64,000 bases of DNA from an uncultured Anaerolineae bacterium (GTDB lineage Bacteria > Chloroflexota > Anaerolineae > Aggregatilineales > Phototrophicaceae). The stretch's first letter is position 1. Each line of letters opens with the position of its first letter. Shown one piece after another: positions 9,816-18,907 of this stretch. The notes below the pieces were generated by a model. That model was not told where the DNA came from. It did not search any database and saw only the letters and a program-made list of their open reading frames with translations. A program made the translations under genes and the position numbers. The stretch spans positions 523,240 through 587,239 of the forward strand of contig CALKJO010000009.1 in the NCBI GenBank assembly GCA_937995825.1. The letters run 5' to 3'.

Positions 9816-11044
9816 AAGCCTGGTTTCTCTCTGCACCGCTGTTCAGCCATCTCGACTGGGGCGGCTATCTGCGCACGGCGCAGGCGTTGATCGCGCGCGG
9901 ACATGACATCACCTGGGTGAGCGGAAGCGCGGTCGGCGGTGCGGTCACAAGCGCGGGCGTGCCATTCGCGCCGATCCGTCAGACGGGCTGGCTGTGGCCC
10001 CCGCCGCCGCAGCCGGACATTTCAACGATGAAGCCGCAGGACGCGGTCATGCTGCGCTATCGACGCGCGCTCGATACGTGGCTGAGCGAGTCGATAGTCG
10101 GCGAAGCGGTCGAGGCGCTGATCGAGCTGGCAGGTGAGATCGGCAAACCCGATCTGATCGTCACCGATCCGTTTTTGACCGCCTCAGCGCTAGCGGCAGA
10201 AGCGCTGGGGGTCCCGCTGATCGTCTGCGGCTGGATCGCGCAGCGCGAACTGACCGATGACCGCTTGTTTCCAGTGCAGAAGGCGCTCAGCAGTGAAAGC
10301 CGCGAGCGGCTGGCGCGGCTCTGCAGCCGGTTTGGGCTGCGCGGGGTCAATTTTTCCGGCGGCGCTGCGCCCGCCATTCTCAGTCCACACCTGCATATCA
10401 GCTACTTCAACGCCTTCTGGTATCAGGCGGACAGCGCCAACATCCTGCCGCAGACCCGCTTTGTCGGCGGGAAACGCATCCGCGACCACGACACGCCCCC
10501 CGCCTGGCTGACCGCCATACCTGACGATCAGCCGCTCGGTCTGGTTACGCTCGGCACAACCTTCAGCGGCGAACTCGGCTTTTTCAGTTGGGCGGCGCAG
10601 GCGATGGCGCGCTGCGGGCTGACTCCGCTGGTGGTGCTGGGCGGCACGCCTGTGCGCGATGAAGATAAAGCACAGTTGATCGCCGCTCTGCCCGCTGGGA
10701 CGCGGCTGCTGCCATTCGTCCCATTTCCGCATGTGCTGCCGCGCATCCGCCTGATCTGCCATCACGGCGGGATGGGGACAACCCATTGGGCAGCAGTCTA
10801 CGGCATCCCGCAGTTGGTCGTCCCGCACGCCGCCGATCAGCGCGGAAATGCCCGCCGAGTCGCGCAGGCAAAGGTCGGCATCGAGCTGAGCGCACACGAT
10901 GTCCGTCAGGGCAAGCTGCTGGAGGGGACGCGCGCGCTGCTGAGTACGCCTCAGATCGCGGACAATGCTCGGCGCTTGGCTGACGATTTGGCGGCGCTTG
11001 GCGGCGCAGATGCAGCCGCCGATGTGATATTGGGTTTATCATAG
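9797..11044 (+). CDS. GT1-family (UGT/MGT-like) glycosyltransferase
   Basis: A 415-residue GT-B fold glycosyltransferase resembling the UDP-glucuronosyl/macrolide transferases of family GT1. The C-terminal half has the nucleotide-sugar signature region, with LVTLGTT near residue 250 and HHGGMGTTHWAA followed by PQLVVPHAADQ near 320-350. It would move a sugar from a nucleotide donor to a small lipid, polyketide or carotenoid-like acceptor; the acceptor is not evident. The ATG at 9797 overlaps the TPR gene by 19 nt. A GTG at 9812 giving a 4-nt GTGA overlap is an equally plausible start. Confidence 0.85.
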   Translation: MGKAAVKAWFLSAPLFSHLDWGGYLRTAQALIARGHDITWVSGSAVGGAVTSAGVPFAPIRQTGWLWPPPPQPDISTMKPQDAVMLRYRRALDTWLSESIVGEAVEALIELAGEIGKPDLIVTDPFLTASALAAEALGVPLIVCGWIAQRELTDDRLFPVQKALSSESRERLARLCSRFGLRGVNFSGGAAPAILSPHLHISYFNAFWYQADSANILPQTRFVGGKRIRDHDTPPAWLTAIPDDQPLGLVTLGTTFSGELGFFSWAAQAMARCGLTPLVVLGGTPVRDEDKAQLIAALPAGTRLLPFVPFPHVLPRIRLICHHGGMGTTHWAAVYGIPQLVVPHAADQRGNARRVAQAKVGIELSAHDVRQGKLLEGTRALLSTPQIADNARRLADDLAALGGADAAADVILGLS

Positions 11045-11081
11045 AGAAATGGACTTTAATTCAGGACGAAAGGATTATGCC

Positions 11082-12209
11082 ATGCGACGCATTTACGCGC
11101 TGTTGTTCCTGCTGCCGGTGCTGCTGACCTCGGCATTCCAGGCATTTGAACCGCTGGATGAGGATTTCAACATCGATGGGAATATTGTGTTTCCGCCGCC
11201 GATTTACACTCTGCGCGGCGAAGTGACGATCTACGGCACGGCAAATCTGCCGACGATGACCGGCTTTTTCCTGGAATTTCGCGCGCTCAACCCCGACTAC
11301 ACCACTGCCGATGCGTCCGTCCCCTGGTCGCCCATCACCGCCAACCGCGCCGAGCGCATCCTGAACGGCATTCTCGGTATCTGGGACACGACCCTCACCG
11401 AAGACGGCGCGTATGAAATCCGCCTGGTGATCAACGTCAGCGGCGGCGGGCGCGAGACGTTCCGCGTCAGCCCGCTGCGCGTCGAAAACGAACCGTCGCC
11501 ATTCGCCTTTGCAGCGCAGCCGCCCGCAGCGACCGCCCTCCCGATGACTCCACAGGTGACTCAGCCATCCGCGCCCACGCAGGCAGTCAGTTCCGCGCCG
11601 CAGGTGACCGCCAATGTCAACGCGAATGTGCGCACGGGCGACAGCACTGGCTACTCTATTCTCACAACCCTGCGGCAGGGACAGTCGGCGCCGATCATTG
11701 GGCGCAGCAGCACTGGCTCCGGCTGGTTCCTGATCCGGCTGGCGGACGGACGCCAGGGCTGGATCGCGCCATCGACTGTGACCGTGCAGGGCGACACCAG
11801 CGGCATTCCGTTCGTCAATCCGCCGCCGCTGCCGACGCCGATCCCGCCCACCGTGACGCCAACATCGAGCCTGCCCGACGCTGCTATCACTAATGTCATC
11901 TTCGCCAATCCGCCAGTGCAGGGCAGCCCCTTCACCACCGCCGTGACGGTCTTTAACAACAGCAGCGTGCCGCTGCCGGAGACGCAGGTCTTGTGCAGCT
12001 TCCGCGTCGCCGGAACCATCGTGAGTCAGGCGACCGGATATGTCCCGCCGTTGAATCCATTCACGCAGATCGTCGTCAGCGTAACGACCACCATTGGCAG
12101 CGGCTCCGGTTCGCCGTTGATCGCAGAGTGCGCCGTCGATGTCAACAATCTGATCGCCGAGCTGAACGAAAACAACAACTTCTTCAACATCACAACAACG
12201 CTGGGCTGA
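11082..12209 (+). CDS. Secreted protein with SH3b and CARDB-like domains
   Basis: A 375-residue exported protein: signal peptide (RRIYALLFLLPVLLTSAFQA), an Ig-like region to about residue 145, a Pro/Thr/Gln linker, a bacterial SH3 domain (VNVRTGDSTGYS-type, residues ~180-240), a Pro-rich linker and a C-terminal CARDB-like beta domain ending in VDVNNLIAELNENNN. Such proteins sit at the cell surface and bind wall or glycan material. The ATG at 11082 follows GAAAGGA; an ATG at 11049 would add 11 polar residues before the signal peptide. It lies 37 nt downstream of the glycosyltransferase. Confidence 0.75.
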   Translation: MRRIYALLFLLPVLLTSAFQAFEPLDEDFNIDGNIVFPPPIYTLRGEVTIYGTANLPTMTGFFLEFRALNPDYTTADASVPWSPITANRAERILNGILGIWDTTLTEDGAYEIRLVINVSGGGRETFRVSPLRVENEPSPFAFAAQPPAATALPMTPQVTQPSAPTQAVSSAPQVTANVNANVRTGDSTGYSILTTLRQGQSAPIIGRSSTGSGWFLIRLADGRQGWIAPSTVTVQGDTSGIPFVNPPPLPTPIPPTVTPTSSLPDAAITNVIFANPPVQGSPFTTAVTVFNNSSVPLPETQVLCSFRVAGTIVSQATGYVPPLNPFTQIVVSVTTTIGSGSGSPLIAECAVDVNNLIAELNENNNFFNITTTLG

Positions 12210-12258
12210 CTGCGAATGCCAAGCCTATGTCTCTGGTAAGTAAGTAAGCGCACACTCT

Positions 12259-12306
12259 GATGGCGGGCGATTCCAAGCCCGATCTCAGAGCAGATCGCCC
12301 GCCATC
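12259..12306. repeat. 12-bp inverted repeat between convergent genes
   Basis: GATGGCGGGCGA (12259-12270) and its perfect complement (12295-12306) are separated by 24 nt. The right arm lies within the last codons of the converging DUF917 gene and the stop codon is in the loop. No T-run follows on either strand, so it may limit read-through by structure alone. Confidence 0.45.
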
Positions 12307-13367
12307 GGCGTGAACAGGACTTCAGAATAGCCAAAAGCGGCGGGTCCGACGACCTCCAGCGCGCGCAGGGTTTTGAGTTCCTTCGGCGCAGGCATCCCCA
12401 GCACCGCAACACGCAGCCCATAGCGCAGCGACTCCGTGCCGATGGGTTCGCCATCTTCCAACCCGATCAGCGAGATCAGGTCTGGCACGGTTGCGACGAT
12501 CTCCCCGTCACGATAGGCGATCAGGTTTTCATTCTGAAAATCGATCACCATCTCCGCTCCACCGCCAAACGGCGCGAGCCGCATCCGTCCGCGTGTGAAT
12601 CCCTGCACCATGCGGCGATCAACATCGACGATCTTGCCGCGAAACAAGACTCTCCCATGTGTGATCGCCGTGATCACCTCGGCGGGATCGCTGCCCGCCC
12701 TGCGCGCATTGAGAACTGCCCTGCCGATGCGCTCCGCCAGCGTCAGCGTGCCGTGAATCAGCGTCTGCTTGACCTGCGCGCCCATCACCACAGGCATCGC
12801 CAGTCCTGCTTCGCCGCCCATCGAGATGGTCAGCACGCGGGCATACTGCTCGGCGCGGTGGGTCGAGTCGAGTTTATGAAAAATGATCACGTTGCCATGT
12901 GAGTCGCCCAGCGCCATTGGATGATGATCCAGCCCGGCAATGGAAAAGGTGTCCATTTGCAGTTCGGGAAAAGCGCGCCCCATCCCATCGCCATCGACAA
13001 TGGGCAGTCCGAGCTGAAGCCCGCAGATCAGCGGCATCAGCGCGTTCGATCCGCCGATCTCGCCGATCAGAAGCGCGTCCATGCGGCGTCCGAGATGGGC
13101 TTCCAACCCGCGCACCGCGTTCGCCATCTCATCGCCCTGCGCCAGCTTTTCGATGCTGACGGTTGGCGCGCCCATCTTGCCAACCGACACTGCCAGCGCG
13201 TCATCTGCCAGATCGTCCGCATCGATGACGCGCGGACTGCCGAGCCGTTTGATCGTTTCGCGCAGCCAGAGCGCGCCTAAATACGTGCTGCCGCCGCCGC
13301 CCGTCCCCAGCACACCCGCGCCGATGGCGATGGGTTCGACTTGTTCCGATGTGATTGTGCGTTCCAT
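12285..13367 (-). CDS. DUF917 family protein (second copy)
   Basis: A 360-residue member of DUF917, recently tied to S-methyl-thiohydantoin desulfurase activity and often partnered with hydantoinase/oxoprolinase subunits. The N-terminal glycine-rich signature GVLGTGGGGSTYLG and the central GEIGGSNA and DGDGMGRAFPE motifs are present. It is the distal gene of the ABC-hydantoinase operon, separated by 2 nt from the other DUF917 gene. The two copies share the GGGG and DGMGRAFPELQM motifs but differ widely elsewhere, so they are paralogs and may form a heteromer. Confidence 0.85.
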   Translation of the reverse strand: MERTITSEQVEPIAIGAGVLGTGGGGSTYLGALWLRETIKRLGSPRVIDADDLADDALAVSVGKMGAPTVSIEKLAQGDEMANAVRGLEAHLGRRMDALLIGEIGGSNALMPLICGLQLGLPIVDGDGMGRAFPELQMDTFSIAGLDHHPMALGDSHGNVIIFHKLDSTHRAEQYARVLTISMGGEAGLAMPVVMGAQVKQTLIHGTLTLAERIGRAVLNARRAGSDPAEVITAITHGRVLFRGKIVDVDRRMVQGFTRGRMRLAPFGGGAEMVIDFQNENLIAYRDGEIVATVPDLISLIGLEDGEPIGTESLRYGLRVAVLGMPAPKELKTLRALEVVGPAAFGYSEVLFTPMAGDLL

Positions 13368-13369
13368 GG

Positions 13370-14455
13370 TCAGCCGCAGCGTTCCTCAACAGGGACATAA
13401 TCCATGTCATAGCCAAAATACCGGGGTCCAACCAAGGCGATCCCCACCGGTGTGCGCCACTGCGGCGCGCACGGCATCGCGATAATGGCGACGCGGAAGC
13501 CGTAGCGCAGTCCTTCTGTGGTGATCGGCTCGCCCGTGTCGATGTCGAGTGTCGCGATCAAGTCCGGCACGGTGACAACCGGCGCGCCGTCGATGGACGC
13601 AATCAGATTTTCGTTCTGAAAGCTCATCTGAAGCTGCTGACCGGCATAGTCGTCGATCCCCGTGATGAAGGCATCCCCGCGCGCGAATCCGCCCTCCGTC
13701 CGGCGCTGCACGTCCGCGATCTTGCCCTTGAAGATCAGATAGCCGCCGACCGCCTCGCGCACCGTATTGACTGGGTCTTCCTCAGTCACGCGCGCCGAGC
13801 GAATCGTCTGCCCGATGCGCTCCGCCTGCGAGATCGTGCCGAGGACAGCGGCAGTCTTCAACTGTCCCACAGTCGCCGCGTACAGCGCGATCATCGCCAT
13901 CGCGCCCATATCGACGGTGACGCTGCGGGCGAAACGCTCTGTCCAGTGGTTGCTGATCGTCTCCATCAGCACGGTATTGCCGCGCTCATCGCTCATCGCC
14001 ATCGGTGTCGCCCCGATGCCAGCAATCGTATGCGTGACCATCTGAAGTTCGGGGAATGCGCGCCCCATCCCGTCGCAGTCCACCAGCGGGATGCGCAGCC
14101 GCGCCGCGACATAGATCGGCACGACCGAGTTAAGTCCGCCCGCCTCGATGCTCATCGTGGCGCGGATCGGCTTGCCGATGTATTTCCCAACCGACTTAAA
14201 CGCATTGATGATGTCGTCGCCGTTGGGCATCTTCTCGACCATAACCGTCGGCGCGCCCATCATCGCGGTCGGGACGATCAGATCGTCGTCGTCCAGCTCA
14301 TCCAGCGTGTACAGCTCGACGGCTCCGTAGTCCCTGATCGCCTGGCGCGCCATCAGCATCCCGATATACGGATCGCCGCCGCCGCCCGTCCCCAGCACCG
14401 CCGCGCCGAGCGCGATATCCTCGATATTTCGTTCGTTCAGCAGCCGCATTGTCAC
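13370..14455 (-). CDS. DUF917 family protein (first copy)
   Basis: A 361-residue DUF917 protein with the diagnostic GTGGGGDPYIG near residue 20, SIEAGGLNS and DCDGMGRAFPELQM. Its start overlaps the end of the hydantoinase/oxoprolinase gene by 4 nt (ATGA), which implies translational coupling. Family knowledge suggests action on a cyclic thiohydantoin- or hydantoin-like substrate together with the upstream protein; the exact reaction is not visible. Confidence 0.87.
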   Translation of the reverse strand: MTMRLLNERNIEDIALGAAVLGTGGGGDPYIGMLMARQAIRDYGAVELYTLDELDDDDLIVPTAMMGAPTVMVEKMPNGDDIINAFKSVGKYIGKPIRATMSIEAGGLNSVVPIYVAARLRIPLVDCDGMGRAFPELQMVTHTIAGIGATPMAMSDERGNTVLMETISNHWTERFARSVTVDMGAMAMIALYAATVGQLKTAAVLGTISQAERIGQTIRSARVTEEDPVNTVREAVGGYLIFKGKIADVQRRTEGGFARGDAFITGIDDYAGQQLQMSFQNENLIASIDGAPVVTVPDLIATLDIDTGEPITTEGLRYGFRVAIIAMPCAPQWRTPVGIALVGPRYFGYDMDYVPVEERCG

Positions 14456-15993
14456 GCCTCCTTGAGATCGCCAACAGCTTTGACCATGATCCGCGTCGCG
14501 TTGCCCGGCAGATACGCCAGCGGCACTTCTTCGACCTCGACAATTTCCACCGTGTCTCGATCTGCGCCCGCTGCAACCGCCTTGTCGATGGCTTCTGACT
14601 TTGCAGTCGCAAGCGCCTGATCGCGGCTCATCTCCGCCAGCGAGAAAATCCGATCTGTCTCACCGCCGATCTGCGCAATCGCCGCGCCAATTGCGTTGGC
14701 GACCGCGAAATGCGGCGGCATGACGACTTCCGACGCCCCGACAATCGGACGCTTGAGCAGGATGCTCCCGCCCCCGACCGCGATCACTGGCATCGGCGCG
14801 GCACTGGTCTTCATGCGATCCACCGCGTTGTTGATCAGCTCCTCGATGCGATCCTGCGCCGCTGACACAAGCGCCGCATCCAACCCGGCAACTTTCGACG
14901 TGTCGCCGACTTCGGCATAGCCCGCCGCGACCGCGATGTCGGTCGCTGTCAGCGTGTCGCCGCCGAAAACCAGTGCCTTGCGGGTGATCTCATAGCCGAC
15001 GCTCTGCGGACCCACCCTATGTCCATCCGCAGACACCAGCGATCCGCCGCCCAAACCAATCGAGAGCGTGTCCGGCATTCGGAAATTCGTCCGCACGCCG
15101 CCGATTTGCACTGCCAGCGCCGCCACACGCGGAAAGCCGCGCTGCAAGATGCCGACGTCGGTCGTCGTCCCGCCGACATCAATCACAATCGCATCCTTCA
15201 AGCCGCTCAGGAAGGCAGCGCCGCGCATACTGTTGGTCGGACCTGATGCGAAGGTCAGCACAGGATAATCAGATGCGAAATCGGCGCTCATCAACGTGCC
15301 ATCATTCTGAGAAATGTAGAACGGCGCAGCGATCTGCATCTCCGCGAGCGCCGATTTGAATCCCGCCACTGTCCGCAGCGCCAGATCGCGCAGACAGGCA
15401 TTCAGGATGGCGGCGTTTTCGCGCTCTAGCAAGCCGATCCGCCCGATAGTGCTGGACAGCGTGATGTTGGCGTCAGGGATCGTCTCGCGGACGATCGCGG
15501 CGCTCTGCGCCTCAAAGCTGGTATTGACCGGCGAAAACACCGATGAAATGGCAATCGCGGTGATGCCCGCTGCCTTAATTTCGCTGGCGATGCGGCGGAT
15601 TTCATCCGGCGCGAAGGGCGAAATCTCGCGCCCATCGAATTCATGTCCGCCATGCGCCAGGAAATAGCGCCCGTTGATCGCCGCGCGCAGATCGTCGGGG
15701 AAATCGACCATCGGCGGCAGGCAGACGGTGGCGGGCAGACCCAGCCGAATGACAGCGGTCGGCTGCAAGTGCTTACGTTCGACGACCGCGTTGGTGAAAT
15801 GGGTCGTGCCGATCATCACGCCGTCGATTTTGCTCACGTCAAGGTTCGAGGCGGCGATCAATTGTTTTAGGGCGGTGACGATCCCATCACTGACGTTCGG
15901 CGTGGTCGGGGTTTTGGTGAAAGCGAGAACGCTCATCCCGTCCATCAGCACCGCATCCGTGTTCGTCCCGCCCACATCGATCCCAATACGCAT
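14452..15993 (-). CDS. Hydantoinase/oxoprolinase family protein
   Basis: A 513-residue HyuA-like protein of the actin-fold ATPase class. The N-terminal phosphate loop IGIDVGGTNTDAVLMDG and the second one, IVIDVGGTTTDVGI, near residue 270 are both clear. Members open five-membered cyclic amides (hydantoins, 5-oxoproline) at the cost of ATP. It is encoded after the ABC transporter genes and directly ahead of two DUF917 genes. It is shorter than the 680-residue HyuA of the classic hydantoinase pairs, and no HyuB is present; DUF917 may take that place. Confidence 0.88.
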   Translation of the reverse strand: MRIGIDVGGTNTDAVLMDGMSVLAFTKTPTTPNVSDGIVTALKQLIAASNLDVSKIDGVMIGTTHFTNAVVERKHLQPTAVIRLGLPATVCLPPMVDFPDDLRAAINGRYFLAHGGHEFDGREISPFAPDEIRRIASEIKAAGITAIAISSVFSPVNTSFEAQSAAIVRETIPDANITLSSTIGRIGLLERENAAILNACLRDLALRTVAGFKSALAEMQIAAPFYISQNDGTLMSADFASDYPVLTFASGPTNSMRGAAFLSGLKDAIVIDVGGTTTDVGILQRGFPRVAALAVQIGGVRTNFRMPDTLSIGLGGGSLVSADGHRVGPQSVGYEITRKALVFGGDTLTATDIAVAAGYAEVGDTSKVAGLDAALVSAAQDRIEELINNAVDRMKTSAAPMPVIAVGGGSILLKRPIVGASEVVMPPHFAVANAIGAAIAQIGGETDRIFSLAEMSRDQALATAKSEAIDKAVAAGADRDTVEIVEVEEVPLAYLPGNATRIMVKAVGDLKEA

Positions 15994-16011
15994 AGAAGTC
16001 CTTTCTGAAGA

Positions 16012-16983
16012 TTAAGGGTATAAATGACACGCGACCTGATGCCCGCGTTCCACCTCACGCAGCGGCGGCGCGTCCGCCTCGCAGCGATCCAGCTTGGCAG
16101 CGTGACAGCGCGGCGCAAACGGGCAGCCGCGCTTCGGCGCGCGCAGATTGAGATCGCCCTTCAGGATGATCTGTTCGCGCCCGCCCTCTGGATCGGGTTC
16201 AGGGATCGCGGAGATCAACGCCTGCGTATAGGGATGTTTTGGCGCCGTGAAGATGGTCTCGACATCGGCAACCTCAACCACCTTGCCCAGATACAGCAGC
16301 GCCACTTGATCGCACAAATAGCGCACCACGCCGAGATCGTGCGAGATGAACAGATATGACAGCCCGAACTCCTGCTGAAGATCGTGCAGTAGGTTCAAGA
16401 CCTGCGCCTGCACCGAGACATCGAGCGCCGAAGTCGGCTCATCCAGCACCAGCAGACGCGGCTTGACTGCCAGCGCCCGCGCGATCCCGATCCGCTGCTG
16501 CTGACCGCCGGAAAATTCATGCGGGAAACGGTAGTAATGCTCCGGCTTCAGCCCCACCAAGCGCAGCAGCTCGATCACGCGGTCACGACGTTTTGCGCCG
16601 CGCAGCCGCTCATGCAGCCAGAGCGGTTCGCCGATGATCTCGCCCACGGTCATGCGCCCATTGAGCGACGCGGCGGGCGACTGGTAGATCATCTGCATGT
16701 CGCGCCGCCGGCGGCGCAGATCGCGTTCATTCAGATGGGTGATGTCCTCACCGTCGAACAGGATCGCGCCGCCGGTCGGCGCGATCAGCCGGATGGCGCA
16801 CTTGCCGATGGTCGTCTTGCCCGAACCCGACTCGCCGACCAATCCAAGCGTCTTGCCGCGCGGCACGCTGAAACTGACATCATCGACCGCGCGAAACGCC
16901 CCAACACGGCGATTGAACAAGCCCCCGCGCACGGGATAGTACTTCTTCAGCCCGCGCACCTCCAGCAGCAGCCTCTCGTTCAT
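16012..16983 (-). CDS. Oligopeptide/dipeptide ABC transporter ATPase (OppF-like)
   Basis: A 323-residue ATPase: Walker A GESGSGKT near 60, signature FSGGQQQRIGIARAL, Walker B LLVLDEPTSALDV, and the C-terminal oligopeptide-transporter extension with CPFAPRC, where a cysteine cluster is typical of OppD/F proteins. It energises uptake with OppD, OppB and OppC. The ATG at 16983 gives MNERLLLEV and a 4-nt ATGA overlap with the preceding oppD-like gene; the open frame upstream of it is not protein-like. Confidence 0.94.
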   Translation of the reverse strand: MNERLLLEVRGLKKYYPVRGGLFNRRVGAFRAVDDVSFSVPRGKTLGLVGESGSGKTTIGKCAIRLIAPTGGAILFDGEDITHLNERDLRRRRRDMQMIYQSPAASLNGRMTVGEIIGEPLWLHERLRGAKRRDRVIELLRLVGLKPEHYYRFPHEFSGGQQQRIGIARALAVKPRLLVLDEPTSALDVSVQAQVLNLLHDLQQEFGLSYLFISHDLGVVRYLCDQVALLYLGKVVEVADVETIFTAPKHPYTQALISAIPEPDPEGGREQIILKGDLNLRAPKRGCPFAPRCHAAKLDRCEADAPPLREVERGHQVACHLYP

Positions 16984-18014
16984 GGTGTTTCCGCGTAGAG
17001 ATGGCAGTAGATGACGTGATCGGCTTCTCTGATGAAACCAGGCGGCACGACCGTTCTGCAAACGTCCATCACATGCGCGCAGCGCGGATGAAAGCGGCAT
17101 CCCGACGGCGGAGTCACCAGATTGGGGATCGTGCCGGGGATGCCTTCGAGTTCGCCGCGCCGGACACGCGTCGTCGGGACAGCGCGCAGCAGTCCCTGTG
17201 TATACGGATGCTGCGGATACCTAAACAATTCGCGCACCGGCGCATTCTCGATCACACGCCCGGCATACATCACCGCGACGCGCTGGCAGGTCTGGGCAAC
17301 TACGCCGAGATTGTGCGTAATCAGCAGCACCGATAAGCCCAACTGCTTCACCAGCGACGCGATCAGGCGGAGAATTTGCGCCTGAATGGTCACGTCGAGC
17401 GCCGTCGTCGGCTCATCAGCGATCAACAGGTCGGGTTCGCCAGCCAGCGCCATCGCGATCAGCACACGCTGACGCATCCCGCCGGAAAACTGATGCGGAT
17501 ACTCCGCGATCCGTTTATCCCCGTCAGGGATGCCGACCAGCGCCATCAGTTCGACGGCGCGGCGCTCGGCATCCAGCCGCGTCTGGCGCGCTGAGGGCAG
17601 CCAGCCCTTCCAGCGCCCAGGAACGCGCTTGGCATCCATCCGCTGATACAGCACGGCATCGATCAACTGCTCGCGGATCGTGTAGACCGGGCTGAGATTG
17701 GTCGTCGGGTCTTGAAAGATCATGCCCAGTTTGCGCGCGCGAAAGCGCTGCATCTCATCGCGGCTCTTGTCGAGTAAATTCTCGCCTTCGAACAGAATCC
17801 GCCCTTCAGTGATGACGCCCGGCGGCATCGGGATCAAGCCTGGGATCGCCAGCGCGGTCATCGACTTGCCGCAGCCGGTCTCGCCCACCAGCCCCAGCAC
17901 ATCGCCGCGGCGCATGGTCAGATTGACGCCCGCCAGCACCTTCGCCACGCCGTCGAAGGTGCGAAATTCGAGATGGAGATTTTCGATCCGCAGCAGGTCA
18001 GACATGCGCGTCAC
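16980..18014 (-). CDS. Oligopeptide/dipeptide ABC transporter ATPase (OppD-like)
   Basis: A 344-residue ATPase with Walker A GETGCGKS, a long insert after the Q-loop (about residues 105-140), signature FSGGMRQRV, Walker B LLIADEPTTALDV and the C-terminal CRFHPRC peptide-transporter motif. The GTG at 18014 overlaps the oppC stop by one nucleotide and has AAGG 5 nt upstream; an ATG at 18005 is the alternative start. It is part of the five-gene transporter set. Confidence 0.94.
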   Translation of the reverse strand: MTRMSDLLRIENLHLEFRTFDGVAKVLAGVNLTMRRGDVLGLVGETGCGKSMTALAIPGLIPMPPGVITEGRILFEGENLLDKSRDEMQRFRARKLGMIFQDPTTNLSPVYTIREQLIDAVLYQRMDAKRVPGRWKGWLPSARQTRLDAERRAVELMALVGIPDGDKRIAEYPHQFSGGMRQRVLIAMALAGEPDLLIADEPTTALDVTIQAQILRLIASLVKQLGLSVLLITHNLGVVAQTCQRVAVMYAGRVIENAPVRELFRYPQHPYTQGLLRAVPTTRVRRGELEGIPGTIPNLVTPPSGCRFHPRCAHVMDVCRTVVPPGFIREADHVIYCHLYAETP

Positions 18015-18907
18015 TATCGCCTTGCGCGCGGATCGAGCAGGTCGCGCAGCCCATCGCCAAGCAGGTTCCAGCTAAAAACGACGATGAAGATCGCCATGCC
18101 GGGGAAGGTCGCGACCCACCAGCGCTGCGGGAAATAAGCGCGCCCATCGTTGATCATCGCGCCCCATTCGGGAGTCGGCGGCTGCGCGCCCAAGCCGATG
18201 AAACCGAGCGCGGCGGCATTGAGGACAGCAAAGCCGAAATCGGTACTCATCTTGACGATGATCGGCGAGAGCGCATTCGGCAGGATGTGCCGGAACAGCA
18301 CCCGCAGACTGCCCGCGCCGATCCCGCGCGCCGCCTCGACGAACGGCTCTTCGCGCAGCGACAGCACCAGGCTGCGTGTCAAGCGGGCGAACCCGGGCCA
18401 CCAGACCAGCGAAATCCCGATCATGACGTTGGTGATGCCCTTGCCGAGCGCAGCGGTGACTGCAATCGCCAGGATCAGCGCCGGCACGGTCAGGAAGATG
18501 TCGGTGATGCGCATCAGCAGGTCATCGACCCAACCGCCGAAATAGCCGGCAACGGCGCCAACGGTCACGCCGATGCTGGTCGCCAACACGATGATCACGA
18601 CGCCCACTTGCAGCGCCAGCCCCGTCCCCATCAGGACGCGGCTGAAGATGTCGCGACCGACGTGATCGGTTCCAAAATAAAAGGTCTCATTCGGCGGAGT
18701 CAGGCGCGCAGTCGCCCGAACCCGTCCGGCGGCATCCTCTGGGAACGGCACGATATACGGCGCGGTGATGGCGATGATCAGGATGAAGATCAGCAGGATC
18801 AAGCCGATCATCGACAGCGGATTGCGCCGGAAGCGATAGAGTCCGCGCCGCAAATTCTCAAAGCGCGCCGGACGCGGCGGCGCGAGGGGGTGAACGGTTT
18901 CAGCCAT
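18014..18907 (-). CDS. ABC transporter permease (OppC/DppC-like)
   Basis: A 297-residue inner-membrane permease: one N-terminal membrane segment (residues ~30-50), a periplasmic stretch with FGTDHVGRDIFSR, and a BPD_transp_1 core of five segments with the EAA motif (FVEAARGIGAGSLRVLFRHILPN). The start is set at 18907 (MAETVHP); an earlier in-frame start would add about 50 residues without protein character. It overlaps the oppB-like gene by 8 nt. Confidence 0.94.
   Translation of the reverse strand: MAETVHPLAPPRPARFENLRRGLYRFRRNPLSMIGLILLIFILIIAITAPYIVPFPEDAAGRVRATARLTPPNETFYFGTDHVGRDIFSRVLMGTGLALQVGVVIIVLATSIGVTVGAVAGYFGGWVDDLLMRITDIFLTVPALILAIAVTAALGKGITNVMIGISLVWWPGFARLTRSLVLSLREEPFVEAARGIGAGSLRVLFRHILPNALSPIIVKMSTDFGFAVLNAAALGFIGLGAQPPTPEWGAMINDGRAYFPQRWWVATFPGMAIFIVVFSWNLLGDGLRDLLDPRARR

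Noticed and set aside
13355..14620. 421-residue plus-strand frame opposite a DUF917 gene
   Set aside because: Very Arg/His/Asp-rich, no motif, antisense to a well-supported gene.
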